From: Fundidesulfovibrio agrisoli
Lineage (GTDB): Bacteria > Desulfobacterota > Desulfovibrionia > Desulfovibrionales > Desulfovibrionaceae
Assembly: GCF_022808715.1 (NCBI RefSeq)
Contig: NZ_JAKZKX010000003.1
Location: 186,001-250,000, forward strand
Length of the DNA: 64,000 nt
Direction of reading: 5' to 3'
A program made the translations under genes and the position numbers. The notes below the pieces were generated by a model that searched no databases, was not told the origin of the DNA, and saw only the letters and a list, made by a program, of their open reading frames with translations. Positions 1-8,884 of the stretch are shown here, one piece after another (positions within the stretch are counted from its first letter, which is position 1; each line of letters begins with the position of its first letter).

Positions 1-12
1 TTTTCCGCGTGA

Positions 13-37
13 TCCCTGGGAGGGCGGCTTCCAGGGA
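13..37. repeat. 7-bp inverted repeat at the window edge
   Basis: TCCCTGG at 13-19 and CCAGGGA at 31-37 are perfect inverted arms around an 11-base loop. There is no T-run on either side, so it is not a clear intrinsic terminator. It lies 38 bases before the ECF sigma start and could be an operator or the end of a gene outside the window. Confidence 0.35.
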
Positions 38-74
38 GCTTGGTGAAAACAAAACAATTCAAAGGTGTTGCGAA

Positions 75-650
75 ATGTCCCGAGCGTGCAGCCCCACCGA
101 AGCGATCGATGTCGCCAGCGTGGTGTCAGGCCGGAAAGCCGCCTGGGACCGCTTTGTGGAAAATTTTTCCGGCCTGTTGTTGGGTGCCGCCCTCAGGACG
201 TTACGAACCCGCTGCCCGCACATGGCCGTGGAGGACGCCCGCGACGTGGTGCAGGACGTGTTCGTGCGCCTGCTGAAGGACGACTTCCGGCTGCTGCGCA
301 GCTTCGACCCCGCCCGCGCCTCCCTGCCCACCTGGCTGACCGTCGTGGCCCGCTCCACCGCTGTGGATGCGTTGCGCCGCCAGGAGCGCCACCGCGACGC
401 CGTGGAACTCGACGACACCATCCCCGCCTCCGCCTCGCCCCGGGACGCGGCCTTCGGCGGCAGGCTGGACCTGCCCCCCGGCCTGCTCTCGGAGCGCCAG
501 CGGCAGATCCTGCGCATGCTCTTCGACGACGACCTGGACGTGGCCGAGATCGCGGGCATCCTGAAGGTGCAGGCCCAGACGGTGCGCAGCCTGAAGCACC
601 AGGCCCTGTCCAGGCTGCGCGAGCACTACGCTCCCCCGCGCAGCGCCTGA
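75..650 (+). CDS. ECF-type RNA polymerase sigma factor
   Basis: A 191-residue protein with the two-domain plan of an ECF sigma factor, which would direct RNA polymerase to a small regulon. Residues about 20-100 look like region 2, with the acidic segment VEDARDVVQDVF at 52-63 in the place of region 2.2. Residues about 138-184 form region 4, with LSERQRQILRML followed by a helix-turn-helix ending VRSLKHQALSRLRE. An ATG at 75 is chosen because the upstream extension is low in coding character; an alternative start lies at 9. A zinc-finger anti-sigma gene follows 127 bases downstream on the same strand, the classic pairing. Its target promoters cannot be read from this window. Confidence 0.88.
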   Translation: MSRACSPTEAIDVASVVSGRKAAWDRFVENFSGLLLGAALRTLRTRCPHMAVEDARDVVQDVFVRLLKDDFRLLRSFDPARASLPTWLTVVARSTAVDALRRQERHRDAVELDDTIPASASPRDAAFGGRLDLPPGLLSERQRQILRMLFDDDLDVAEIAGILKVQAQTVRSLKHQALSRLREHYAPPRSA

Positions 651-777
651 GCTTCCCCCTCCCTCTCCATTCCTCCGGACCGGGCGCGCCATCCTGCCCT
701 TCTTGACCGCCGCATGTGTGCGGGCTATTGAGCCACAACGTATCGATAGCCAAGCGCACCCCGCGCCCGGGAGCAGC

Positions 778-1074
778 ATGTCCACGCAAGACGATCCCAC
801 GGCCGCCCAGACGGAGGGTGGGGCCTCCACCCAGGCTTCCGGCCAGGCTTCCGGCGGCTGCCCGGACGAGCTCGCCCTGGCCTCCTACCTGGACGGGATG
901 ATGCCCGCCGAAGATCGCGCGCGCCTGGAGGAGCACCTCTCCGGCTGCCGCAGGTGCTCCAGGGCCGTTGCAGAGCTGCGCGAGATTCTGGGCCATCTGG
1001 AGGCCGACGCGGAGGCTCATGCCGACGAGGCCCGCCAGGCGGCGGAGCGGGCCAAGAAGCTGGTGGAAGGGTAG
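778..1074 (+). CDS. zinc-finger anti-sigma factor (ZAS / zf-HC2 type)
   Basis: A 98-residue cytoplasmic protein. C28 begins a CPDELALASYLDGMMP stretch, and H53-x3-C57-x2-C60 (HLSGCRRC) is the zinc-binding anti-sigma signature. Anti-sigma domains of this family bind and hold ECF sigma factors; zinc ligation often makes them redox-responsive. There is no transmembrane helix after the domain, so unlike many family members this one appears soluble. The Ala- and charge-rich C-terminal helix (about 75-98) is short. It follows the ECF sigma gene and is the obvious partner. The start is the ATG at 778; a longer upstream reading is possible but lacks conserved content. Confidence 0.8.
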   Translation: MSTQDDPTAAQTEGGASTQASGQASGGCPDELALASYLDGMMPAEDRARLEEHLSGCRRCSRAVAELREILGHLEADAEAHADEARQAAERAKKLVEG

Positions 1075-1086
1075 CTCCGCCGGTTC

Positions 1087-1170
1087 CATTCCATCCGGCC
1101 CGCACCATCCGGTTCGCACCATCCGGTTCGCTTTCTCCGGTACGCACCATCCGGCCAGTTCCATCCCATC
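1087..1170. repeat. 14-bp imperfect tandem repeat, six units
   Basis: Six consecutive 14-base units starting at 1087, 1101, 1115, 1129, 1143 and 1157. Units 2 and 3 are identical (CGCACCATCCGGTT). Unit 5 differs only in its last two bases, and units 1, 4 and 6 are degenerate. It fills the gap between the anti-sigma gene and the convergent fliD gene. No coding role is apparent. Confidence 0.8.
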
Positions 1171-1224
1171 CGTCCCGCTGGGCTCGCGCGCCAGCCTCCC
1201 CGCATCGCGGAGCCCCCAGGCCCG

Positions 1225-2904
1225 TCAGTCGTCGAGCTTGGCGATTTCGGATTCAAGCGTGGTCTTGATCGATGAATACGTGCCGAGCAGCGAATCCAGC
1301 CGGGCGAACTTCTCCTTGAGGTGGGTGGCCATGGTGTTGATGCGCTTGTTTTCGTCGTCGATCTTCTTTTGGATGTTGTCAGAAATGGTGCTGTAGTTGT
1401 CCAGCAGCACGGCCAGCGGCCCCGTTTCCGAGTCGGTCAGGTCCGCCAGTTCGTCCACCAGCTCGCCCACCTTGCCCTGGCGCAGGTTGACGGTGTGGCT
1501 GTAGCTGCCGTCCGCCAGGTTGCCCACGGTGAGCACCAGGCCGGAGGTGTCGTAGCCCGCTCCGCCGGTGATGACGCCGGAGTTGGAGGAGAAGCTGGCC
1601 GGGTGCCCGCCGATGGAGGCCGAGACGATCTTGCCGCCGCTGACCGTGTAGCTGACGCTGTACGTGCCCGGCTTGGTGATGCCCTCGATGTAGGAGGTGT
1701 AGCTCACGTCGCCGCTGTTGGTGTCGCCGTCGAATTGGGCGGAGAATATCCTGGCCACCGCGTCGGCGTTGGAGGCCAGCACGTCGCTCAGCACGTCCTC
1801 GTCCAGTTGGAGCTGGCCGAAGGTGTCGGAGCCTTCGGTGGCGTCGGTGCTCAGGCCCAGGGTGGAGAGCGAGATGTAGGTGTCCCGCTTGGCGTCGAAG
1901 CCGGTCCCCGGCGAGGCCGTGATGTTCTTGAGCATGGAGTCGATCATCTGCAGGCCGTAGTTGCCGTTGAGGATGGCGGCCTGCTTGGTGGTGGAGTCGT
2001 ACTTGGTCAGTTCCTGGAGCATGGCCTTCACCTTGTTCACCTGGGTGACGAAGTCGCTCACGGTGCTGACCACGCTGTCCGTGTCGGTGGAGACCGTGAT
2101 GGTGCCCGCCCCCGAGGACTTGAGCGAGAGCGTGAGCCCGGTGACCACGTCGCTTATCGTGTTGGTGGCGCGGCAGATGTAGGCGTTGGAGAGGGGCCAG
2201 CCGTTGATCTTGAGCTTGGCGTCCTGGTTCTCCTGGGTGGTCTGGAAATCGGAGGCCGTGAAGCCCGTGAGGGTGGTGGCCCCGGAGATGACCAGGCTGT
2301 TGGCCGCCCCGGTGTCCAGCCCGCGCAGCTGCAGGTAGTAGTTGCTGCCGTCGTAGATGGTGGAGGCCCGCACCCCGGTGGTGGAGGACGTGGCGTTGAT
2401 GGTGTTGACCACGTCGCGCAGGGTGGCCCCGGCCGGTATGGCGTTGGAGATGGTGGTCCCGGCGTAGGTGTAGACCATCTTGGCGGCCGCGCCCGTGGAG
2501 TTCACCGTGTCCGTCAGCGCGGAATAGCCCTGGGTGGTGACCATCATCTTGTTCTTGGCCAGCTGGGCCACGCTGAAGCTGTAGGTGCCGTTCTCGGCCT
2601 CGCCGTCGGCCGTGGCGGTCAGGGCGTCGGTGTCGGTGGAGCTCGCGGTCTTGGCCAGGAACTCGTCGATGGTGTCGATCTTCTTGAGCGCCGTGCGCAG
2701 GGTGAGCATCTGCGTGTTGAGCTCCGTGAAGGCGGTCTTCTTGTCCTCCCAGGTCTGTTGCCAGGTCTGGTAGGTGCTCACGCGGCTCTGCTCCACCTGC
2801 ACGAGGCTCGAGATCATGGAGCTGAAGTCCGTCCCGTTGCCGAGCCCCGAGAAATAGATGGCCCCAGAGGTGCTGGTGCCGGAAGTGGCGTCGCCGATAG
2901 CCAT
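1225..2904 (-). CDS. fliD: flagellar filament capping protein FliD (HAP2)
   Basis: A 559-residue hook-associated protein 2, which caps the growing flagellar filament and guides flagellin folding. The N-terminus (residues 17-40) has the FliD pattern SGLGNGTDFSSMISSLVQVEQ, with a long coiled-coil-prone stretch after it. The C-terminus (about 480-559) is again helical and ends in ETTLESEIAKLDD-like composition. The middle is Ser/Thr/Gly-rich and variable, as usual for the exposed domain. The ATG at 2904 has GGAGG six bases upstream. It is the last gene of the leftward flagellar operon, 42 bases after flgL. Length is in the family range (about 450-600). Confidence 0.92.
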   Translation of the reverse strand: MAIGDATSGTSTSGAIYFSGLGNGTDFSSMISSLVQVEQSRVSTYQTWQQTWEDKKTAFTELNTQMLTLRTALKKIDTIDEFLAKTASSTDTDALTATADGEAENGTYSFSVAQLAKNKMMVTTQGYSALTDTVNSTGAAAKMVYTYAGTTISNAIPAGATLRDVVNTINATSSTTGVRASTIYDGSNYYLQLRGLDTGAANSLVISGATTLTGFTASDFQTTQENQDAKLKINGWPLSNAYICRATNTISDVVTGLTLSLKSSGAGTITVSTDTDSVVSTVSDFVTQVNKVKAMLQELTKYDSTTKQAAILNGNYGLQMIDSMLKNITASPGTGFDAKRDTYISLSTLGLSTDATEGSDTFGQLQLDEDVLSDVLASNADAVARIFSAQFDGDTNSGDVSYTSYIEGITKPGTYSVSYTVSGGKIVSASIGGHPASFSSNSGVITGGAGYDTSGLVLTVGNLADGSYSHTVNLRQGKVGELVDELADLTDSETGPLAVLLDNYSTISDNIQKKIDDENKRINTMATHLKEKFARLDSLLGTYSSIKTTLESEIAKLDD

Positions 2905-2946
2905 CTCACGCCTCCATGAACGGCCGGTAGGAGTTGGTGGTGTCCA

Positions 2947-4440
2947 TCACATGTAGTCCAGCAGGCTCATGCCCATGATCTTGGAGGAGGAGGACAGCAC
3001 GGACTCGTAAGCGTACTGGTACTTGGAGAGGTCCAGGAGCAGTTGCGAGAGGTCCGCGTCCTCCACGGAGGAGAGCTGCGAGGTGGTGTTGTCCTTGAGC
3101 ACGGAGAGGGTGTTGTCGGCGAAGTCCAGCCGGTTCTCCCGCGCGCCCACGTCGGCGGCGCAGGTCTCCAGGTGGGCCTGGGCTGTGCTCAGCTTGTCCA
3201 GGGAGTCGCCGATGCCGTCCGCGTTGTTGGTCTCCAGGTAGCCGATGAGTTCGCCCACGGTCTCGAAGACGTTCTGGTCCGGCTGGCTCGAGAAGGCCAC
3301 GCCCGCGTTGCTGGCCCCCACGGCCCGGTACAGGCCGCCGAACACGTCCTTGCCCACGCTGTTGATGGCAACCTGGGCCGTGGGCGAGATCTGCACGTTG
3401 ATGTCCGCCGTGTCGGGCACGATGGTGAACTGGCTCCCGGCACTCAGCGCCGTGCCCCCGTTGGAGGCCAGCTCCAGGTAGCCGCCGGGCACGGGCAGCC
3501 TGGCCCCGCTGGCCGTGTTGCCGGTGGCCCAGTTGCGCCCGCCGTCCAGGCTGTAGGAGTAGGACACCGCCCCCGGAATGGAGGCGGTCGCGTCGATGCG
3601 CACGGCCACGTTGCCCGGGAACGAGCCCTGCGCCGTGGCCGTCACCGGCGAACCGCCGTAGGAGCGCACCGCGCAGCCGTCCTGGTCGTCCCCCAGGTAC
3701 AGGGCCGAGGGCCTGAGGATCAGCGCGGTGCCGCCGCCGTCGGCGTCCCCGGTGACCGCCGCCCCGCTCCGCATGGTCACGGCGCAGCCGCCCAGGCTCA
3801 AGGTGTCGGAGCCCGCGGCCAGGGTGCCCGTGGCCCAGGTGGAGCCGCCGTCCGAGGAGTAGCGGAAGCCCAGGTCCGCCGAACCGCCCACGGTGCCGCT
3901 CTGGGTGAACTGCACCAGCAGGCTTGTGTCGCTCTGCCCGGTCACGGAGAGCACGTCCGCGCTGGTGAGGTTGTCGTCCTGCACGGTGGCCCCGAGCACG
4001 CTCTTGAAGGCGTCGGAGGAGGTCTTCTGCCCGGCGAACAGGCTGTTGCCGGAGACCGATGTGTTGGAGAGCGAGAGCAGCTCCTGGTAGAGCTGGCGCA
4101 CCTGGGTGGCGATCTCCTGCCGGTTCTCGGCCGTGACCGTGCCGGTGGAGGCCTGGGTGGCCAGCTCCTTGATGCTGGTCATCACGGTGCTGGCCTCCAG
4201 CAGGGTGGAGTCGGCCTGCTGGAGCCAGCTCCTGGCGGTGTCCACGTTGTCGGAATACTGGCTCAGGTTGGAGATGATGGAATCCAGCTTGCGGGCCTGG
4301 GCGTAGCCCACGGGGTCGTCCGAGGGGCGGTTGATGCGCAGCTGAGAGGCGTTCTGCTCGCTGGCCTCGGTCAGCTTGCCCAGGGCGGCGTTCATGTGCC
4401 GCATCGCGCCGGAATAGATCATGTTTTGAGAGATGCGCAT
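2947..4440 (-). CDS. flgL: flagellar hook-filament junction protein FlgL (HAP3) with a large insert
   Basis: A 497-residue HAP3 homologue that joins the hook to the filament. The N-terminal flagellin-like helix MRISQNMIYSGAMRHMNAAL and the C-terminal helices (about 395-497, SVEDADLSQLLLDLSKYQ) are typical. The protein is much longer than the usual 300 or so residues because of an insert at about 165-350. The insert holds two related segments, one with SSDGGSTW (195-202) and one with SLDGGRNW (297-304). Both resemble the Asp-box S-x-D-x-G-x-T-W of beta-propeller and carbohydrate-binding folds. AGGAGG precedes the start, and the gene lies 11 bases after flgK, so the two are co-transcribed. Confidence 0.9.
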   Translation of the reverse strand: MRISQNMIYSGAMRHMNAALGKLTEASEQNASQLRINRPSDDPVGYAQARKLDSIISNLSQYSDNVDTARSWLQQADSTLLEASTVMTSIKELATQASTGTVTAENRQEIATQVRQLYQELLSLSNTSVSGNSLFAGQKTSSDAFKSVLGATVQDDNLTSADVLSVTGQSDTSLLVQFTQSGTVGGSADLGFRYSSDGGSTWATGTLAAGSDTLSLGGCAVTMRSGAAVTGDADGGGTALILRPSALYLGDDQDGCAVRSYGGSPVTATAQGSFPGNVAVRIDATASIPGAVSYSYSLDGGRNWATGNTASGARLPVPGGYLELASNGGTALSAGSQFTIVPDTADINVQISPTAQVAINSVGKDVFGGLYRAVGASNAGVAFSSQPDQNVFETVGELIGYLETNNADGIGDSLDKLSTAQAHLETCAADVGARENRLDFADNTLSVLKDNTTSQLSSVEDADLSQLLLDLSKYQYAYESVLSSSSKIMGMSLLDYM

Positions 4441-4451
4441 GGCGGGGCCTC

Positions 4452-6530
4452 CTACTGCACCAGCCCGAGCACGGTCTCGAACATCTCGCTGGCGGTGGTG
4501 ATGAGCTTGGCCGCGGCCTTGTAGGCCTGCTGGTACTGCATCACCCTGGTCAGCTCCTCATCCAGGCTGACCCCGGAGACGGACTCGCGCTGGGTGGTCA
4601 GGTCGTCAGAGAGGGTCTGGGCGTAGGTGTACCGTGTGGACATGGCATCCGTGTCCGAGCCGGTCCTGGAGGCCAGGGCAGTCATGAAGTCCTGGAGGGT
4701 GCCGCTGGTCGAGCCCTTGGCCTGGGTGAAGCCCACGCTGTCGGAGGCCAGCGCGGCCAGGGCCAGGGCCGTGGTGTTGTCCCCGCTGTTGACCTCGCCC
4801 CCGCCGTTGACGTGCCCGGCGCAGAGGCGGTTGGGGTCGTCGGCCACCACGGAGTTCACCGCGATGCTGGCCGCGTCCGTGCCGGAGAACAGGGTGTTGA
4901 TGCCGAGCCCCGCCAGCAGCCCGGAGCTGTCCTCCGCGAACTGGAAGCCCACGCCGTCGGCGGCCTGAATCGAAAGCTGGCCGTTCTGCACGCTGGCGGA
5001 GAGCTGCCCGGAGTAGCTGGCGTTGATGGCGGCGGCCACGTCGTCCAGGGAGTGCACGGCGGGGTCGAAGGTCGCGGTTCCGGGCGTGACGGAGCTGAAA
5101 TCCAGGCCCGAGACCGAGATGTTCTCCCCCGTGGAGGAGTCGTAGAGCGCGATGGAGACGTTGCCGCTGGCGAGCTTGTCCGCCCAGTACAAGCCGCTCT
5201 GGCTGAGGGGGACGGAGGCGTCCTTCACGGCGTATTCGCCCTGGGCCTCGCTCATGGTGGTCAGGCCCGCGCCTTGGCTGTGGGCGCGGTTGGCGTTCCA
5301 GATCAGGCTCTCGGAGAAGGCGTCCAGCGAGTCCTGGTAGCCGCCGATGTACTGGTCGCGCAGGGCGAAGAGCCCGGCCAGGGAGCCCCCGGAGAGCCTG
5401 TTGGCGTTGTCGTTGCCCGTGAGCGGGGTGACGTTGACCTTTCCGCCCGTGGCCGTGATCCAGTACAGCCCGGTCTTGGGCATCACGTCGAAGCCGTCGC
5501 CCGCGCTCAGGCTGGTGGACGGGGCGGTGTCCGCGCTGGTTGCCGTGCCGAACCAGAGGGACACGCCGTCCACGGTCTCCTTGTGCGCGGAGTCCCCGGC
5601 GGTGAAGTTGCGCACCGAGCCGTCCTCGTTGGTGACCCAGGTTTTCCCTCCATCCAGCGAGACGTTGTAGGTGGCGGCCGTGGACCCGCCGGAGCAGTCC
5701 CCGGCGCTGACCATGCGCACCGTGAGCTCGTTGCTGGACGAGCCCTCGAAGTAGAGCTTGCCGTCGAAGGCGGAATCACCGGTCAGGGCCGCGCTGGCCC
5801 TGGGCGCGCCCACCTGGAGCGAATACGTCTCGGAGCCGTCCACCAGGTTCTGGCCCTCGGCGGTGAGCACCCGCACCTGCCCGTCGTCGCGGGTGATGAC
5901 GTTCACGTCCAGATAGCCGGAGAGCTGGCTTATCAGCAGGTCGCGCTGGTCCTGCAGGCCGCTGGCCTGGTCCGTGCCGCCGATGACCTTGTTGATGCCC
6001 GCGATCTGCTCGAGCAGGCCGTTGACCGTGTCCACCTGGCTGGCGATGGAGTCGTTCACGGAGGCCACCTGGGTGGCCAGGCTGTCCTGGATGGAGTTGA
6101 GCTGCTCGCTGAGGCTCTGGGCGTCGGTGATGACCTGGTTGCGGGCCGCGCTGTTGGAGGCCGAGGCCGAGAGGTCCGACAGCGAGGTCATGAAGGTGTT
6201 CAGGGTGGTGGTGATGCCGCTGTCCCCGGAGGAGTCGTTGAACAGGGACTCCACCTGGGCGAGGTTGGTGGCGATGGTCTCGCAGTAGGAGGTCTGGGCG
6301 GTCTGCTCCAGAGTGCGGCGCTGCAGGAACTTGTCGAGAGCCCGCACGATGCTCTGGATGGAGGCCCCGGTGCCCAGCCCCGAGCGCGAGACCGTGTCCT
6401 CCTGCATGGTCACGGTGCGCCGGGCGTACCCCTCGGTGGAGGAGTTGGCGATGTTGCCGCCGGTGACGTTGAGCGCCACCTGGAAGTTGGAGAGGGCCGT
6501 CTGGCCGATGTTCAGCAGGTTGTTCAGCAT
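4452..6530 (-). CDS. flgK: flagellar hook-associated protein FlgK (HAP1)
   Basis: A 692-residue HAP1 that forms the first hook-filament junction zone. The N-terminus has the axial-protein signature NVTGGNIANSSTEGYARR (residues 21-38), and the C-terminal helix carries GVSLDEELTRVMQYQQAYKAAAKLI, both diagnostic for FlgK. It is longer than the common 550-residue form. An extra region around 270-370 contains SLDGGKTW (291-298), an Asp-box-like motif also seen in the neighbouring FlgL. GGAGG precedes the ATG at 6530. It lies between flgE and flgL in the operon. Confidence 0.93.
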   Translation of the reverse strand: MLNNLLNIGQTALSNFQVALNVTGGNIANSSTEGYARRTVTMQEDTVSRSGLGTGASIQSIVRALDKFLQRRTLEQTAQTSYCETIATNLAQVESLFNDSSGDSGITTTLNTFMTSLSDLSASASNSAARNQVITDAQSLSEQLNSIQDSLATQVASVNDSIASQVDTVNGLLEQIAGINKVIGGTDQASGLQDQRDLLISQLSGYLDVNVITRDDGQVRVLTAEGQNLVDGSETYSLQVGAPRASAALTGDSAFDGKLYFEGSSSNELTVRMVSAGDCSGGSTAATYNVSLDGGKTWVTNEDGSVRNFTAGDSAHKETVDGVSLWFGTATSADTAPSTSLSAGDGFDVMPKTGLYWITATGGKVNVTPLTGNDNANRLSGGSLAGLFALRDQYIGGYQDSLDAFSESLIWNANRAHSQGAGLTTMSEAQGEYAVKDASVPLSQSGLYWADKLASGNVSIALYDSSTGENISVSGLDFSSVTPGTATFDPAVHSLDDVAAAINASYSGQLSASVQNGQLSIQAADGVGFQFAEDSSGLLAGLGINTLFSGTDAASIAVNSVVADDPNRLCAGHVNGGGEVNSGDNTTALALAALASDSVGFTQAKGSTSGTLQDFMTALASRTGSDTDAMSTRYTYAQTLSDDLTTQRESVSGVSLDEELTRVMQYQQAYKAAAKLITTASEMFETVLGLVQ

Positions 6531-6568
6531 GGGGTGCCTCCTCGTCCGCCTGGGGGTGCGAAACCGCG

Positions 6569-8140
6569 CTACCTTTTGAGCTGGATGAGTTCCTGGAGCA
6601 TGCTGTCCACGGTGCTGATGACCTTGCTGTTGGCCTGGAAGCCGCGCTGGTAGCTGATCATGTTCACCATCTCCGTGGCGGTATCCACGTTGGACTGCTC
6701 CAGCTTGCCCGAGGCGATGCTGCCCATGCCCGCCGTGTTGGCCGTGCCGATGCGCGGCTCCCCCGAGTCCAGGGTCTTGCTGTAGAGGTTGCCCCCCTCG
6801 CGCCGCAGGCCCTGGAGGTTGGTGAAGTCCGCCAGGCCCACCACGAACAGGTTCTTGGTCTGGTTGTTGGAATACTTGCCCGAGACCACCCCGTCGGAGT
6901 CAACGCTCACGCTCTGCAGGAACCCGGAGGCGTAGCCGTCCTGGGATTCGTCGGCGATGCTGAAGGCGCTGGAGAAGTTGGTGGTCGTGGTGTCGTCGGC
7001 TTTGGCGCTGACCATGCCGGGCAGGTTGTCCGGGTCCGTGCCCACCAGGGAGGCGTTGGCCACGCCGCCGCTCCAGCCACCGTTGGTGGCCGTGCTGTGG
7101 ATGCCCAGGTCCAGCTTGACGTTCACGGCGTTGGCCGCGCTGGTGGTGCTGGCGTTGGAGGCCTGGGCGAAGTTGGCCGTGAGCAGGGGGTAGCCGTCGG
7201 TGGAGAAGCTGGCCGGCACCCAGTTGGAGAGGTCCTTGAAGTCGCCCGTGGCGTTGGAGCTCAGGGTGAAGGCGCTCATGCTGGAGATGGAGCCCGACGG
7301 ATCGAAGGAGAGGGTGCCCGTCATCAGGATGCCCGCCGAGGAGGTGGTGCTGACCTTGACCCCGTTGATGGTGCGGCCGTCTTCCGTGGGGTCGCAGGCC
7401 ACCACGTATTCCCAGACGTCCTTGCCGGAGGCGTTGCTGGCCTTGTCGAAGTAGATGGTCACATCGTGGGAGGTGCCCGCCTGGTCGTAGATCTTGAGCG
7501 TGCTCTGGTAGGCGTAGCTGGAGTCGCCCAGGGGCGTGTCCGACTGCCCCGCCCAGCTCTTGAACATGGCGAAGAAGGGGTCGGTGGCGTCGTTGGTCTT
7601 CTCCTCGGCCTCGGCGTTGAGGTTGGTGACCATGCGCAGCTTGGTGCTGGCCGAAGGGGCCAGCTGGTAGCTGGTCAGCTTGATGTCGCTCAGGGAGCCG
7701 ATGTTGGAGACCTTGCCCGTGGCGCTGTCCGTGTAGGCCTTCCAGCCCTGGCAGATGTAGCCGTTGGGGTCCACCAGGTAGCCGTTCTTGTCGAAGGTGA
7801 AGTTGCCCGCGCGGGTGTAGTAGAGGTTCTCCGAGTTGGGGTTGTGCACCATGAAGAAGCCGTTGCCGCTGATGGCCATGTCCGTGGAGGAGCTGGTGTC
7901 CTGGAAGGAGCCCTGGGAGAAGTCGCCGTAGAGGCTGGCGATGTTGGCGCCCATGCCCACCTGCCCGAAGGTGCCGCCGGTGGTCACGTTGGAATAGAAG
8001 AAGTCCTCGAATTGCACGCTGGTGCGCTTGAAGCCCATGGTGCTCGTGTTGGCCAGGTTGTTGCCGATGACGGACATGGCCTGGCTGTGGATGCTCAGGC
8101 CGGAGATGCCGGTGTACATGGCGGACATGAGGGAGGACAT
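6569..8140 (-). CDS. flgE: flagellar hook protein FlgE
   Basis: A 523-residue hook subunit that polymerises into the flexible universal joint between rod and filament. The N-terminus has the rod/hook motif (LSIHSQAMSVIGNNLANTST, residues 15-34) and the C-terminal domain has LEQSNVDTATEMVNMISYQRGFQANSKVI, the second axial-family signature. The central Ser/Thr/Asp-rich region is variable surface. The length matches long hook proteins. The ATG at 8140 has CAGGAG upstream. It sits 24 bases after flgD, which encodes its assembly scaffold, in the expected order. Confidence 0.94.
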   Translation of the reverse strand: MSSLMSAMYTGISGLSIHSQAMSVIGNNLANTSTMGFKRTSVQFEDFFYSNVTTGGTFGQVGMGANIASLYGDFSQGSFQDTSSSTDMAISGNGFFMVHNPNSENLYYTRAGNFTFDKNGYLVDPNGYICQGWKAYTDSATGKVSNIGSLSDIKLTSYQLAPSASTKLRMVTNLNAEAEEKTNDATDPFFAMFKSWAGQSDTPLGDSSYAYQSTLKIYDQAGTSHDVTIYFDKASNASGKDVWEYVVACDPTEDGRTINGVKVSTTSSAGILMTGTLSFDPSGSISSMSAFTLSSNATGDFKDLSNWVPASFSTDGYPLLTANFAQASNASTTSAANAVNVKLDLGIHSTATNGGWSGGVANASLVGTDPDNLPGMVSAKADDTTTTNFSSAFSIADESQDGYASGFLQSVSVDSDGVVSGKYSNNQTKNLFVVGLADFTNLQGLRREGGNLYSKTLDSGEPRIGTANTAGMGSIASGKLEQSNVDTATEMVNMISYQRGFQANSKVISTVDSMLQELIQLKR

Positions 8141-8164
8141 GGCGTTGGCTCCTGGCGGTTCCGG

Positions 8165-8839
8165 TTAGGCGTCCGTGTTGGCGACGCTCTGGATGTTGGC
8201 GAGGCTGACTTCGCGCCCGTCCGTCAGGGTGAGCATCACCGTGCCGCTTGTGACGCTGACCCCGCTGACCACGCCCGAAACCACCGTGCTGGCGGTGACC
8301 GTCTCGCCCGAGGAGTTCTTCCCGGCCACGGCCAGGGAGTAGGTGCCGTCCGCCACGGTGGCCCCGCTGGAGTCCTTGCCGTCCCACTGGAAGCTGTAGG
8401 TGCCCGCGCTTTTGTCCCCCAGGCTGACCTTGCGCACCACGCTGCCGTCGCTGTCGTAGAGGTAGGCGGTGAGGTCCGTGAGGCTGGAGGAGAGCGTGTA
8501 GGACGAGGTGCTGGCCGTGCCGTCCGACACCTGGAGGCTGGAGCCCACGGCGCTCACGGACTTGCCGATGTAGGCCGCCGCGCTGGTGGCGGACTGCGTG
8601 TTCATGGCCGAAAGCATGGAGGTGAGCGAGGTGTTCATGTTGGTCAGCTGCTCCAGCATGGAATACTGGGTCAGCTGGCTGACCATCTGGTCCGTATCCA
8701 TGGAGCTGTCGTAGCTCTGGTTCTTCAGCTGGGCGACGAGGATCTGCAGGAATGCGTCCTTGTCGATGGACGATGAAGACGAACTGGAGCTGGAGCTGGT
8801 GCCGATGCTGTTCAGGTACGAGGTGGTGTCGATGCTCAT
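8165..8839 (-). CDS. flgD: flagellar hook assembly scaffold FlgD
   Basis: A 224-residue hook-capping protein, needed for FlgE polymerisation and then removed. After a Ser-rich stretch (residues 14-25), residues 26-70 match the FlgD N-terminus (KDAFLQILVAQLKNQ, then DQMVSQLTQYSMLEQLTNMN). Residues 80-224 form the FlgD Ig/Tudor-like part, ending with LTLTDGREVSLANIQSV. GGGAGA precedes the ATG at 8839. It is the first structural gene of the operon, 45 bases downstream of a sigma-region-4-like gene. Confidence 0.93.
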   Translation of the reverse strand: MSIDTTSYLNSIGTSSSSSSSSSSIDKDAFLQILVAQLKNQSYDSSMDTDQMVSQLTQYSMLEQLTNMNTSLTSMLSAMNTQSATSAAAYIGKSVSAVGSSLQVSDGTASTSSYTLSSSLTDLTAYLYDSDGSVVRKVSLGDKSAGTYSFQWDGKDSSGATVADGTYSLAVAGKNSSGETVTASTVVSGVVSGVSVTSGTVMLTLTDGREVSLANIQSVANTDA

Positions 8840-8884
8840 GGCGTGATCTCCCGTGTGTTGCGTGGTCGCTTGTCGGCGGCGGGT

